A stretch of DNA of 64,000 nt. Source: Paracoccaceae bacterium (GTDB lineage Bacteria; Pseudomonadota; Alphaproteobacteria; Rhodobacterales; Rhodobacteraceae). Each line of letters starts with the position of its first letter. The first letter of the stretch is position 1. The stretch lies in NCBI GenBank assembly GCA_004153385.1, contig SDAL01000001.1, positions 1,609,228 to 1,673,227 on the forward strand. Direction: 5' to 3'. Under the pieces are notes generated by a model. It was not told where the DNA came from and did not search any database. It saw only the letters and a list, made by a program, of their open reading frames with translations. Below, piece by piece: positions 29,360-37,767 of the stretch. Position numbers and translations under genes: made by a program.

Positions 29360-30466
29360 TCATACCGCGACGGGCAGGGACACATTGGTGCCGTTATGGC
29401 GGTCGAAAACATGGCCCTGACCGGGTTCCGGTGTCAGGTGGATCGCATCGTCATCCGTGCCGATTGCCTCGTAATCGGCAGCGGTCGCCACGCTTGTGAT
29501 CTGGTGACCGTCAAGTTCGGCATGAAGGTAGACCTCGTGGCCCATGAACTCGACCGATTGCAGGCGCGCGCGCAGACCGTCATGGCCAGACAGGCGCAGA
29601 TGCTGGGGCCGGATGCCAAAGGCGGCCTGATCGGGGCGCGATTGCAGCCGCTGCATCAGCCCCGCGTCCAGCGCCACCGATTGCGTGCCTATATGAAAGG
29701 CCCCATCGCTGATCTGGCCGTCCATCACATTCATTTCGGGCGATCCGATGAATCCCGCCACGAACAGGTTGGCGGGCCGGTCATACAGCTCCTTGGGGGT
29801 GGCCACCTGCATGATGTGGCCGTCTTTCATCACACAGATCCGGTCGCCCATGGTCATGGCCTCCGTCTGGTCATGGGTGACATACACCACCGTGGACGAC
29901 ATGCCTTCCGCCTTCAGCCGCTTGTGCAGCTGTGTGATGCGCACCCGCATCGACGCCCGCAGCTTGGCATCGAGGTTCGACAAAGGCTCGTCAAACAGGA
30001 ACACTTCGGGCTTTTTGATCAGCGCACGACCGAGCGCCACACGCTGGGCCTGCCCGCCCGACAGCTGTTTGGGCAAACGGTCCAGAAGCGGCTCGATCTC
30101 CAAAATCCGCGCGACCTCATCGACGGCCGCATCGCGTTCGGCCTTGGGCACATGCGCCAGCCGCAACCCGAAGGCCAGATTGGAGCGCACCTTCATGTGC
30201 GGATAAAGCGCGTAATTCTGGAACACCATCGCGATCCGGCGCTTGCCCGGTGGCAGGGCGTTCACGATCCGCTCGCCGATGCGGATTTCGCCGGCGGTGA
30301 CCTCCTCCAGCCCTGCGATCATCCGCAGGGTGGTGGATTTGGCGCAGCCAGACGGCCCCACCAGCACCATGAATTCGCCGTCTTGCACATCCAGATCGAT
30401 GCCGTGGACCGCCTTGAAGCCGCCACCATAGATCTTTTCGAGTTTGTTGAGTTGCAAACGTGCCAT
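29360..30466 (-). CDS. Sugar ABC transporter ATP-binding protein (UgpC/MalK type)
   Basis: 368 aa. Nucleotide-binding domain with Walker A GPSGCAKSTT, signature LSGGQAQRVALGRAL and Walker B VFLFDEPLSNLD, then a C-terminal TOBE regulatory domain (FGIRPQHLRL). The Walker A has Ala in place of the usual third Gly (GCAKST for GCGKST), a variant that still keeps the Lys-Ser-Thr. One energising subunit for the two downstream-named permeases; follows the second permease by one base. Confidence 0.94.
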   Translation of the reverse strand: MARLQLNKLEKIYGGGFKAVHGIDLDVQDGEFMVLVGPSGCAKSTTLRMIAGLEEVTAGEIRIGERIVNALPPGKRRIAMVFQNYALYPHMKVRSNLAFGLRLAHVPKAERDAAVDEVARILEIEPLLDRLPKQLSGGQAQRVALGRALIKKPEVFLFDEPLSNLDAKLRASMRVRITQLHKRLKAEGMSSTVVYVTHDQTEAMTMGDRICVMKDGHIMQVATPKELYDRPANLFVAGFIGSPEMNVMDGQISDGAFHIGTQSVALDAGLMQRLQSRPDQAAFGIRPQHLRLSGHDGLRARLQSVEFMGHEVYLHAELDGHQITSVATAADYEAIGTDDDAIHLTPEPGQGHVFDRHNGTNVSLPVAV

Positions 30467-30467
30467 T

Positions 30468-31391
30468 TTAACCTTTCACCCCCCCTGCGGAGATGCCTTC
30501 GATGAAATATTTCTGCGCCATGAAGAACACGATCAGCGCGGGCGTGATGGTCAGCACCGACATGGCGAGGATCCGGTTCCACTCGAACGCCTCTGTGGTG
30601 TCGATGGACAGCTTCAGCGCCAGACTGACGGGGTATTTATCGACAGAGCTGAGGTAGATCAGCGGGCCGAGGAAATCGTTCATGGTCCACATGAACTGGA
30701 ACAGACAGACCGAAATCAGCGCCGGTCCCAGCATCGGCACCACGATATAGATCAGGGTTTGCCAGCTGTTGGCCCCGTCCACGCGGGCGGCCTGCTCCAT
30801 ATCATCGGGGATGGCGCGCAAGAATTGCACCAGCATGAAGACGAAAAACGCATCTCCTGCAAAAGCCGAGGGAACCCACAGCGGCAAGAAGCTGTCCAGC
30901 CACCCCAGATCGCGAAACAGGATGTATTGCGGAATGCGGGTGACCACATTGGGCAACAGCAAAATCGCGATCACGGACGAAAACAGCACCCGCTTGAACG
31001 GAAAATCGAACCGCGCGAAGGCATAAGCCACCATCGTGCAGCTGATCGCCGTGCCGATCACCTTTGGCACGATGATCAGAAACGAATTGAGGAAAAACCG
31101 CCCGAATGTGTAGGGCGTGGAGGTTTCCCAGCCTTTTTGATAGCCATCGAGTGTGGGCGAGTTGGGCAGGAACCCGGGATTGGCAAAAATCTCGGAGTTG
31201 GTCTTGAACGACGCCCCCACCAGCCAGATCAGCGGGTACAGCATCAACAATCCCACCCCGAACAAGATCACATAGCGGAGCGCGGCTGACAGGCGCGCAT
31301 TCCGGATTTGCCGGTTGTTGGCGTCGCGCGCCTCGGCCAGAGCGGCGGCGTGGGTGGTGGCGACATCGGAAATATCAGACAGGTTGCTCAT
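30468..31391 (-). CDS. Sugar ABC transporter permease (MalG-like)
   Basis: 307 aa with about six membrane segments, the first at YVILFGVGLLMLYPLIWLVGASF. The cytoplasmic EAA loop reads EQAARVDGANSWQTLIYIVVPMLGP, which contacts the ATPase. The N-terminal ~40 residues are a soluble, alanine-rich extension. Third-last transporter gene in the minus operon, three bases after the first permease. Confidence 0.94.
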   Translation of the reverse strand: MSNLSDISDVATTHAAALAEARDANNRQIRNARLSAALRYVILFGVGLLMLYPLIWLVGASFKTNSEIFANPGFLPNSPTLDGYQKGWETSTPYTFGRFFLNSFLIIVPKVIGTAISCTMVAYAFARFDFPFKRVLFSSVIAILLLPNVVTRIPQYILFRDLGWLDSFLPLWVPSAFAGDAFFVFMLVQFLRAIPDDMEQAARVDGANSWQTLIYIVVPMLGPALISVCLFQFMWTMNDFLGPLIYLSSVDKYPVSLALKLSIDTTEAFEWNRILAMSVLTITPALIVFFMAQKYFIEGISAGGVKG

Positions 31392-31394
31392 GAA

Positions 31395-32276
31395 TTAACT
31401 CCGCTTATCGCCGGCGTAGAACACCCATTTTTTCGACGACCAGAAGGCCACGAGGGTCAGCGCCATGATGATGACAAACAGCACCCATGCGATGGCAGAG
31501 GCATAGCCCATGTCGAACCGCTTGAAGGCCTCGTCGTAGATATAAAGGGGCAGAAGATAGGTCGATTTCAGCGGGCCGCCCTGCGTGATGATATAGGGGC
31601 CGTTGAATTCCTGAAACGCCTGGACCATCTGCATGATCAGGTTGAAAAAGATCACCGGTGTGATCAGCGGGATCGTGATGAAAATGAAGCTGTGCGCCTT
31701 GGAGGCCCCATCGATTGCGGCCGCTTCATAAAGCGATTTGTCGATCGATTGCAGCGCTGCCAGAAAGATCACCATCGCCGAGCCGAACTGCCACATTCTA
31801 AGCAGCGTCAACGTGAAAAGCGCGTTGGTGGGATCGCCGAACCAGTTGATCGGCTCGATGCCGATATAGGCCAGAAGCATGTTCACAAGGCCTTCATAGG
31901 CGAAGATATAACGCCACAAGACCGCAATCGCGATAGAACCGCCCAAGATCGAGGGCACATAGAATGCCGTACGAAACAGGTTAATGAAGCGCAGCTTGTA
32001 GTTCAGGATATAGGCGATAAACAGCGCAAACCCCAGCTTCAGCGGCACTGTCAGAAACACGTACAGCAATGTGACCGACAGCGAGCGCCGGAAGGTGCGG
32101 TCGTGGAAAAACAGCTCGATATAGTTTTCCAGTCCGGTCCATCTTGGCGAGGACATCAGATTGTAATCTGTGAAACTCAGATAAAAGGACGCAGCGAAGG
32201 GGATCATGGTAAACACCATCAACCCGATCAGATAGGGCGACAGATAGGCCAGCCCCAGCAGGCGGGAGCGTTTCAT
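31395..32276 (-). CDS. Sugar ABC transporter permease (MalF-like)
   Basis: 293 aa, about six membrane segments beginning LAYLSPYLIGLMVFTMIPFAASFYLSF. The EAA loop is YEAAAIDGASKAHSFIFITIPLITP. First gene of the six-gene minus operon (two permeases, ATPase, SBP, GH28, GH105). Divergent from the AraC regulator across a 221-bp spacer that contains an AT-rich TAATATAAC element. Confidence 0.94.
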   Translation of the reverse strand: MKRSRLLGLAYLSPYLIGLMVFTMIPFAASFYLSFTDYNLMSSPRWTGLENYIELFFHDRTFRRSLSVTLLYVFLTVPLKLGFALFIAYILNYKLRFINLFRTAFYVPSILGGSIAIAVLWRYIFAYEGLVNMLLAYIGIEPINWFGDPTNALFTLTLLRMWQFGSAMVIFLAALQSIDKSLYEAAAIDGASKAHSFIFITIPLITPVIFFNLIMQMVQAFQEFNGPYIITQGGPLKSTYLLPLYIYDEAFKRFDMGYASAIAWVLFVIIMALTLVAFWSSKKWVFYAGDKRS

Positions 32277-32497
32277 AGGCCAGCCCCCTTCGACTGGCCG
32301 CTATGACGCGGGCCTGACGCTTGATTTGGTAACATATTTCCTCCCGAACTCCGGTCCGGACCGCTCGGCTGCGCCGTGCGTCCGCGACAAGGGTAACGCG
32401 GGCCTCCTCCGTGGCCGTGACTCGTCACCTGTAGATTTGTAATATAACCTTAAACAGAATGTTGCAGCTTTAAGAATTCACCGGAGTGGCTAAAAAG
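32277..32497. promoter_or_regulatory. Divergent promoter region, sugar ABC operon / araC
   Basis: 221 bp with no gene. The part near the AraC gene is AT-rich, including TTTGTAATATAACC (32436-32449), which shares the nonamer TAATATAAC with the dctP promoter (17787-17795). It probably carries both promoters and a regulator site; precise -35/-10 elements could not be assigned. Confidence 0.4.
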
Positions 32498-33442
32498 ATG
32501 GACGAAATCGAAGGTTCTATTCTGGCGCGCGTGCCCCCCGCCGCGCTGTCATTGTTGCTCACGCGATCCACGATCAGGATGTATCACACCGATCAGTGGC
32601 GCATCGAAAAGGTCAACCCGGTGGAAGATCTGGTCATCGGGCTGGAGGGCGAGGGCGCCTACGAGGTCGAGGGCGAGACGGTGCATGTGGGTGCGGGCGA
32701 GGCCATGCTACTGCGGCGCGGCGAGCGGTTTTACGGTCGCAATGCCGGCGTTGTCCCCTATACCGGCATCGCCCAGCATTTCACGCTGCAGGCCTATGGC
32801 GGGGATCTGTTCGCGCAAATGTCGCTGCGCCGCCAGGTCCGGCTCAGCCGGTGGGATGTGCTGGCCCCTTTGGTGCGCGAGTATCGCCAAAACGCGCCGC
32901 CCGGTTCCGTGACGCTGGCCCAGCACCACATGTTCATGGTGCTTGCGCTGGCGTTTATCGATGATGCGTTTCTGGGCTGGCGGCAGGATCGCAGCGTGGC
33001 GCTTGACGGATCTGAGGCGATTGATCTGGCGGTGATGAAGGCGGCAGCGGCCATTTCCACCGCCCCTTTGCTGGACGGGGTGGCCGATCAGGCCGTGCGT
33101 GATGCCCCCTATAACCGCGATTATTTCCAACGGATGTTTCGCGAAAGATTGGGCCGCACGCCCCGCCAGTATCAGGAATTCTGCCGGATCGAGCGGGCGA
33201 TGGTGCTGCTCGAATCGGGTATGCGCCCGTCACAGGTCGCCGCAGAGCTGGGCTTTGCCGACCCCTATTATTTCTCGCGCGCGTTCAAGCGCCAGATCGG
33301 TGTCAGCCCGCGCGGGCATCTGCAAAAGATCAAACTGGCGCAAAGCGGACAGATTTTGGGGCTGGACGAGGAGGCGCAAGCCCGGGCGCTGGAACAGCCC
33401 CCGGGCGGCGGGATTACAAAAAGTCGTCGCGACGGGGGGTGA
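32498..33442 (+). CDS. AraC-family regulator
   Basis: 314 aa. N-terminal cupin sugar-sensing half (DLVIGLEGEGAYEVEGETVHVGAGEAMLLRRGE) and C-terminal double helix-turn-helix (RDYFQRMFRERLGRTPRQYQEFCRIERAMVLLESGMRPSQVAAELGFADPYYFSRAFKRQIGVSPRGHL). ATG 32498 is preferred over an in-frame GTG at 32486, which directly abuts GGAG. Divergent from the oligogalacturonide ABC/GH28/GH105 operon and most likely its activator. Its 3' end overlaps the convergent kdgF by 29 bp. Confidence 0.92.
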   Translation: MDEIEGSILARVPPAALSLLLTRSTIRMYHTDQWRIEKVNPVEDLVIGLEGEGAYEVEGETVHVGAGEAMLLRRGERFYGRNAGVVPYTGIAQHFTLQAYGGDLFAQMSLRRQVRLSRWDVLAPLVREYRQNAPPGSVTLAQHHMFMVLALAFIDDAFLGWRQDRSVALDGSEAIDLAVMKAAAAISTAPLLDGVADQAVRDAPYNRDYFQRMFRERLGRTPRQYQEFCRIERAMVLLESGMRPSQVAAELGFADPYYFSRAFKRQIGVSPRGHLQKIKLAQSGQILGLDEEAQARALEQPPGGGITKSRRDGG

Positions 33443-33734
33443 AACAGTCAACCAGTTGCCCCGGCTCCAGGCATTCGCAACCGTGGCGCGCGTTCGAGGG
33501 AATGGCGAAGCTGTCACCGGGCCCGACCTCGAAACTGTCGTCGTCTATGGTAAACCTGAACCGCCCGCTTTCCACATAAGTGGATTGCACATGTGGATGC
33601 TGGTGCAACGCGCCTTTTGCGCCCTGCTCGAAGCGGAACGACACGACCATCAGCTCTGGCGCATCGGCCAGAACCTGACGGGCCACGCCGTCACTGGGAT
33701 GTTTGACGGGAAAGCTTTTGACGGGATTGGTCAT
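33414..33734 (-). CDS. kdgF: KdgF-type cupin: unsaturated uronate linearisation
   Basis: 106-aa single-domain cupin. Family KdgF converts the 4,5-unsaturated galacturonate released by lyases and GH105 into the open-chain ketouronate for KduI. Putative metal ligands are His44, His46, Gln50 and His84 (LHQHPHVQ, NARHG). The C-terminal DCFTPRRDDF carries Asp96, Phe98 and Arg102 with the spacing known for KdgF catalytic residues. ATG 33734 has AAGGAGC upstream; an earlier start at 33767 is not needed. Convergent with araC, divergent from the second ABC transporter. Confidence 0.88.
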   Translation of the reverse strand: MTNPVKSFPVKHPSDGVARQVLADAPELMVVSFRFEQGAKGALHQHPHVQSTYVESGRFRFTIDDDSFEVGPGDSFAIPSNARHGCECLEPGQLVDCFTPRRDDFL

Positions 33735-33793
33735 CGCGGTGCTCCTTGCGCTGGTTACCAGAGGCATAGGCGCATGCCTCGATTCCTCGGAAA

Positions 33794-33822
33794 GATATAT
33801 GACAGGTTTGCCGTTGCCTGTC
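33794..33822. promoter_or_regulatory. Operator candidate upstream of kdgF
   Basis: GATATATGACAGG at 33794-33806, whose GACAGG also forms a 6-bp inverted repeat with CCTGTC (33817-33822). A near-copy, GATATATACGACAGG, lies at 33959-33973 in front of the ABC permease gene. Probably sites for the FCD regulator controlling both divergent units. Confidence 0.45.
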
Positions 33823-33940
33823 TAGTTCGGCGCGAACAGGTCGTCTGTTGCCAGAATATCGCCGAAACCCGTTTAAATGTTGATGAAAACACACCGATCC
33901 GTGACGATTAACCTTTTTGATCGCCCTTGACAGATGCAAT

Positions 33941-33973
33941 CCTGTATAACAGACTGAAGATATATACGACAGG
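33941..33973. promoter_or_regulatory. Operator candidate upstream of the dpp-like operon
   Basis: CCTGTATAACAG (33941-33952, dyad CTGT-ATA-ACAG) followed by GATATATACGACAGG (33959-33973). The 12-mer is identical to one in front of the enolase-family gene (40582-40593). About 45-75 bp before the permease start. Confidence 0.5.
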
Positions 33974-34017
33974 CCGGACCCGAGTCCGGTGCCAGGTTTT
34001 AAGGAGGAGGAGCTGGC

Positions 34018-35043
34018 ATGACATTCGACCGACGTCGTCAGTTGACGACGATAGCGGGGCAATGCGGGTCAATCTTCGTGACTTTGTTTGGCCTTTTGAT
34101 ACTGACATTCGTGATCGGACGCATCATGCCGACCGATCCGGTGCGCGCCATCGTAGGCGAGGACGCAACCCGCGAAGTCTATGAAAACGTCTATCGCCAG
34201 CTTGGCCTTGACCGCCCCGTGTGGGAGCAGTTCTTCATGTATCTGCGCGACGTGGTGACGCTTGATTTCGGCACCTCGATCCGCACGGGCCAACCCGTGT
34301 TGCAAGACATCATCCACGTTCTGCCCGCCACGATCGAGCTTGCGACCTTCGCGATCATCGTGGGCGCAGGGGTCGGCATCCCGCTGGGCGTTCTGGCGGC
34401 GGTGCACAAGGATCGCTGGCAAGACCACGTGATCCGCGTCTTCAGCCTGATGGGCCATTCCATGCCGATTTTCTGGACAGGCATGATCGCCCTTCTGGTG
34501 TTCTACGCCGGGCTTGGATGGGTCGGCGGATCTGGCCGGATGAGCCAGTTCTACATCGGCCTTGTGCCAGAGCGCACGAACTTTCTGTTGATCGACAGCG
34601 CTTTGGCCGGCGAGTGGGACGTGTTCTTCTCGGCGCTCAACCATATCATTCTGCCAGCATCGCTTTTGGGATATTCGTCGTCGGCCTACATCACGCGGAT
34701 GACGCGCAGCTTCATGCTGGACCAGATCAATCAGGAATATATCACCACCGCACGCGTCAAGGGCCTAAGCCAGCGCCAGACCATCTGGCGTCATGCGTTC
34801 GGCAATATCCGCGTGCAGCTGGTCACGATCGTGGCGCTTGCCTACGGCGCGCTTCTGGAAGGGGCGGTGCTTATCGAGACGGTATTCGCATGGCCCGGTT
34901 TCGGCCAGTATCTGACCTCGAATCTGCTGATCGGGGATATGAACGCCGTCATGACCTGTGTGCTGATCGTTGGGGTGATTTTCATCGCGCTCAACATCCT
35001 GTCCGACCTTCTCTATCGCATCTTTGATCCGAGGACCCGATGA
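34018..35043 (+). CDS. ABC transporter permease, DppB type
   Basis: 341 aa, about six membrane segments with the long periplasmic first loop of the peptide/nickel/opine (PepT) family. Conserved VYRQLGLDRPVWEQFFMYL, LDFGTSIRTGQPV and the EAA loop INQEYITTARVKGLSQRQTIWRHAFGN. ATG 34018 follows GGAGGAGGAG. Overlaps the next gene by ATGA. Such transporters carry peptides but also oligosaccharides; the uronate neighbourhood suggests the latter. Confidence 0.93.
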   Translation: MTFDRRRQLTTIAGQCGSIFVTLFGLLILTFVIGRIMPTDPVRAIVGEDATREVYENVYRQLGLDRPVWEQFFMYLRDVVTLDFGTSIRTGQPVLQDIIHVLPATIELATFAIIVGAGVGIPLGVLAAVHKDRWQDHVIRVFSLMGHSMPIFWTGMIALLVFYAGLGWVGGSGRMSQFYIGLVPERTNFLLIDSALAGEWDVFFSALNHIILPASLLGYSSSAYITRMTRSFMLDQINQEYITTARVKGLSQRQTIWRHAFGNIRVQLVTIVALAYGALLEGAVLIETVFAWPGFGQYLTSNLLIGDMNAVMTCVLIVGVIFIALNILSDLLYRIFDPRTR

Positions 35044-35942
35044 CAATGACCGATGCAACGCCCGGCCCCAAGGCCCGCCCCGCGCGGCTGCAATCGCTAA
35101 CCGCGCTGCGCAACATCATGGTGTTCCTGTTCAAAACACCGACCTCTGCATTCGCGATGGTGGTTTTGGCCATTCTGGTGCTGGTAGCCCTCTTCGCGCC
35201 ATGGGTCGCCACCCACAATCCCTATATGCAGGATCTGCAAAACACGCTTAGCCCACCGTCGGGCGCGCATTATTTCGGCACCGATGAACTGGGACGCGAT
35301 ATCTTCTCGCGGCTGGTGTACGGCACGCGCATCACGCTGACCATTATCTTTCTGGTGACGATCACGGTCGGCCCGCTTGGCCTGATCGTGGGGGCGGTCG
35401 CGGGCTACCGCGGTGGCAAAACCGATATCGTATTGATGCGGGTCACAGATATCTTTTTGTCTTTTCCGTCCCTTATCCTGTCGCTTGCGTTTGTGGCCGC
35501 CTTGGGGCCAAGCCTGAACAACGCGATCATCGCGATCTCGCTCACCGCATGGCCGCCGATTGCGCGCCTTGCACGTGCCGAAACCCTGACGTTTCGCAAG
35601 GCCGATTATATTGCTGCTGCGCGTTTGCAAGGGGCATCCACCACGCGGATCTTGTGGAAATCCATCATGCCGATGTGCCTGCCCTCGGTCGTGATCCGGC
35701 TTACGCTGAACATGGCGACCGTCATCCTGACGGCGGCGGGCCTTGGTTTTCTGGGTCTGGGTGCACAGCCGCCGATGCCTGAATGGGGTGCGATGATTGC
35801 AACGGGGCGCCGGTTCATGATCGACAGCTGGTGGCTTGTGACCTTTCCGGGCGTGGCCATTTTGACAGTCAGCCTTGCGTTCAACCTGCTGGGCGATGGT
35901 CTGCGCGATGCGCTTGACCCCAAACAGATGATGAAAAGGTAG
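35040..35942 (+). CDS. ABC transporter permease, DppC type
   Basis: 300 aa. Partner permease with the typical HYFGTDELGRDIFSRLVYGTRITL segment and EAA loop RKADYIAAARLQGASTTRILWKSIMPMCLPS. ATG 35040 overlaps the dppB-like stop; ATG 35046 is an alternative. Four bases separate it from the first ATPase gene. Confidence 0.93.
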   Translation: MTMTDATPGPKARPARLQSLTALRNIMVFLFKTPTSAFAMVVLAILVLVALFAPWVATHNPYMQDLQNTLSPPSGAHYFGTDELGRDIFSRLVYGTRITLTIIFLVTITVGPLGLIVGAVAGYRGGKTDIVLMRVTDIFLSFPSLILSLAFVAALGPSLNNAIIAISLTAWPPIARLARAETLTFRKADYIAAARLQGASTTRILWKSIMPMCLPSVVIRLTLNMATVILTAAGLGFLGLGAQPPMPEWGAMIATGRRFMIDSWWLVTFPGVAILTVSLAFNLLGDGLRDALDPKQMMKR

Positions 35943-35946
35943 GCCC

Positions 35947-36789
35947 ATGCAAACGCCAATTCTCGAAGTTTCGAACCTGTCTTTGCGCTATCCCGGCGCG
36001 TCCGAACCTGCGGTGCGCGATGTCAGCTTCACCCTCGGGCGGGAGCGTCTGGGGATCGTGGGTGAATCCGGCTCTGGCAAATCCACCGTGGGGCGCGCGC
36101 TCATGCGGTTGTTGCCACAGGCGGATCTGTCTGCGGATGTGATGCGGTTCGAGGATGTGGATCTTTTGCGCGCGTCCGAACGCCAGATGCTCAAGGTGCG
36201 CGGCGCGCGTATGTCGATGATCTTGCAAGATCCAAAATTCTCGCTCAACCCGATCCGGCGGTGTGGCGATCAGGTGGCGGAAGCCTACCGGACCCATGTC
36301 AGATGCACCAAGGCCGAGGCGCGCGCAAAAGCGATTGCCATGCTGGATGCGGTGCAGATCCGCGATCCCGAAAGGGTGTTCGAATTCTATCCCCACGAGG
36401 TTTCGGGGGGCATGGGGCAACGGATCATGATCGCGATGATGCTGCTGACCGATCCCCAGCTTGTTATTGCAGACGAGCCGACATCGGCGCTGGATGTGAC
36501 AGTGCGCTTGCAGGTATTGAAAATCCTTGATGATCTGGTGCGCGAGCGTGGTATCGGACTGGTCATGATCAGCCATGATCTCAATCTGGTGCGCAACTTC
36601 TGTGACAGGGTGCTGATCATGTATGCCGGTCGGGTGGTTGAAACGTTGCAGGCAGATGCGCTTGATCAGGCGCGCCATCCCTACACCCGCGGCCTGCTGG
36701 CCGCCCAACCCCGCATCGGCGGCGACCGCACGGCCCTGCCTGTGTTGGACCGCGATCCCGCATGGCTGACATCGGAGACACACTCATGA
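35947..36789 (+). CDS. ABC transporter ATP-binding protein, DppD type
   Basis: 280 aa. Walker A GESGSGKST, Q-loop, signature VSGGMGQR, Walker B LVIADEPTSALDV and H-loop SHDLNLV. Shorter than most DppD/OppD (about 320-330), with only a brief C-terminal extension (HPYTRGLLAAQPRI). Overlaps the second ATPase gene (ATGA). Confidence 0.93.
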   Translation: MQTPILEVSNLSLRYPGASEPAVRDVSFTLGRERLGIVGESGSGKSTVGRALMRLLPQADLSADVMRFEDVDLLRASERQMLKVRGARMSMILQDPKFSLNPIRRCGDQVAEAYRTHVRCTKAEARAKAIAMLDAVQIRDPERVFEFYPHEVSGGMGQRIMIAMMLLTDPQLVIADEPTSALDVTVRLQVLKILDDLVRERGIGLVMISHDLNLVRNFCDRVLIMYAGRVVETLQADALDQARHPYTRGLLAAQPRIGGDRTALPVLDRDPAWLTSETHS

Positions 36790-37532
36790 AATCGGTATCC
36801 ATCAACCGCATGTCCATCCGCTTTGGCGCGATCACCGTCCTGCCGGAGGTCACATTCGACGTGGCCGCCGGGGAATGCTTCGGCCTTGTGGGGGAATCGG
36901 GGTCCGGCAAATCCACCATTTTGCGCTGCGCCTCGATGTTGACCGACAGCTGGACGGGCGATGCGCTGATCGGTGGCAAATCCGTACGCGAAATGGGATC
37001 GGACGAACGTTGCCGTGCGCTGCAAATGGTGTTTCAGGATCCCTACGGCTCGCTCCACCCGCGCCATTCGGTGCGCACGGTCCTGTCAGAGCCGCTCAAG
37101 ATCCACAACATCGGGGACCGCGAGGACCGCATGGCGCAGGCCCTGCGCGATGTCGGTCTGCCGGCAGATTTTATCGACCGCTATCCCCATCAGCTTTCGG
37201 GCGGACAGCGCCAGCGTGTGGCCATTGCCCGCGCCCTGATCCTCGAGCCGGATGTCCTGTTTCTCGACGAGCCGACCTCGGCGCTTGATGTGTCGGTTCA
37301 GGCAGAGATCATCAATCTTCTCATGCGCTTGCGCGAGGAAAAGGGCTTTACCTATGTGATGGTCAGCCACGATCTGGCAGTGATCGATCATATGTGTGAC
37401 CGTTTTGCGGTGATGAAATCGGGCGATATCGTCGAGATCCTCCCCCGCGAGGCTATTGCCGGAAATCAGGCGACGGCCGCTTATGCGCGCGAATTGATCG
37501 GGGCCAGCCTGACCTACGACCGCGCCGTCTAG
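36786..37532 (+). CDS. ABC transporter ATP-binding protein, DppF type
   Basis: 248 aa. Walker A GESGSGKST, signature LSGGQRQRVAIARAL and Walker B VLFLDEPTSALDV, with the typical VFQDPYGSLHPRHSV segment. The start at 36786 (MKSVSINRM) overlaps the previous stop by ATGA; the in-frame ATG at 36762 is inside that gene. Second NBD of the heterodimeric pair. The cognate binding protein gene is convergent just downstream. Confidence 0.93.
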   Translation: MKSVSINRMSIRFGAITVLPEVTFDVAAGECFGLVGESGSGKSTILRCASMLTDSWTGDALIGGKSVREMGSDERCRALQMVFQDPYGSLHPRHSVRTVLSEPLKIHNIGDREDRMAQALRDVGLPADFIDRYPHQLSGGQRQRVAIARALILEPDVLFLDEPTSALDVSVQAEIINLLMRLREEKGFTYVMVSHDLAVIDHMCDRFAVMKSGDIVEILPREAIAGNQATAAYARELIGASLTYDRAV

Positions 37533-37659
37533 GCAGGTCATGACCATCCGGTCGATACAGGTCAAGCCGTGTGCATGTTGCGGCCGGTGGATCACCGATA
37601 GCAACACGCAACGCCCTTCCGACAGGATCGCCCTCGTTCACCGGACTTTCCAATAAAAC

Positions 37660-37690
37660 AAGGGGCGTACCGGCAAGATACGCCCCTTTT
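37660..37690. terminator. Bidirectional terminator between dppF-like and dppA-like genes
   Basis: Ten-bp stem AAGGGGCGTA (37660-37669) / TACGCCCCTT (37679-37688) with a 9-nt loop and TTTT on the plus side. The minus side also runs into a T-rich stretch (complement of CAATAAAACA), so it can serve both convergent units. The rest of the 235-bp spacer holds no recognisable gene. Confidence 0.8.
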
Positions 37691-37767
37691 GCAGGGATCA
37701 TTCAGCCAATATAGCGCCTGTCTGCGGGCGTCAGGCCATGCTCGCCCGACGCCCGATCAGGCGCCGC

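Noticed and set aside
37553-37563. ATACAGGTC half-site just after the dppF-like gene
   Set aside because: Single half-site between convergent genes with no promoter to control.
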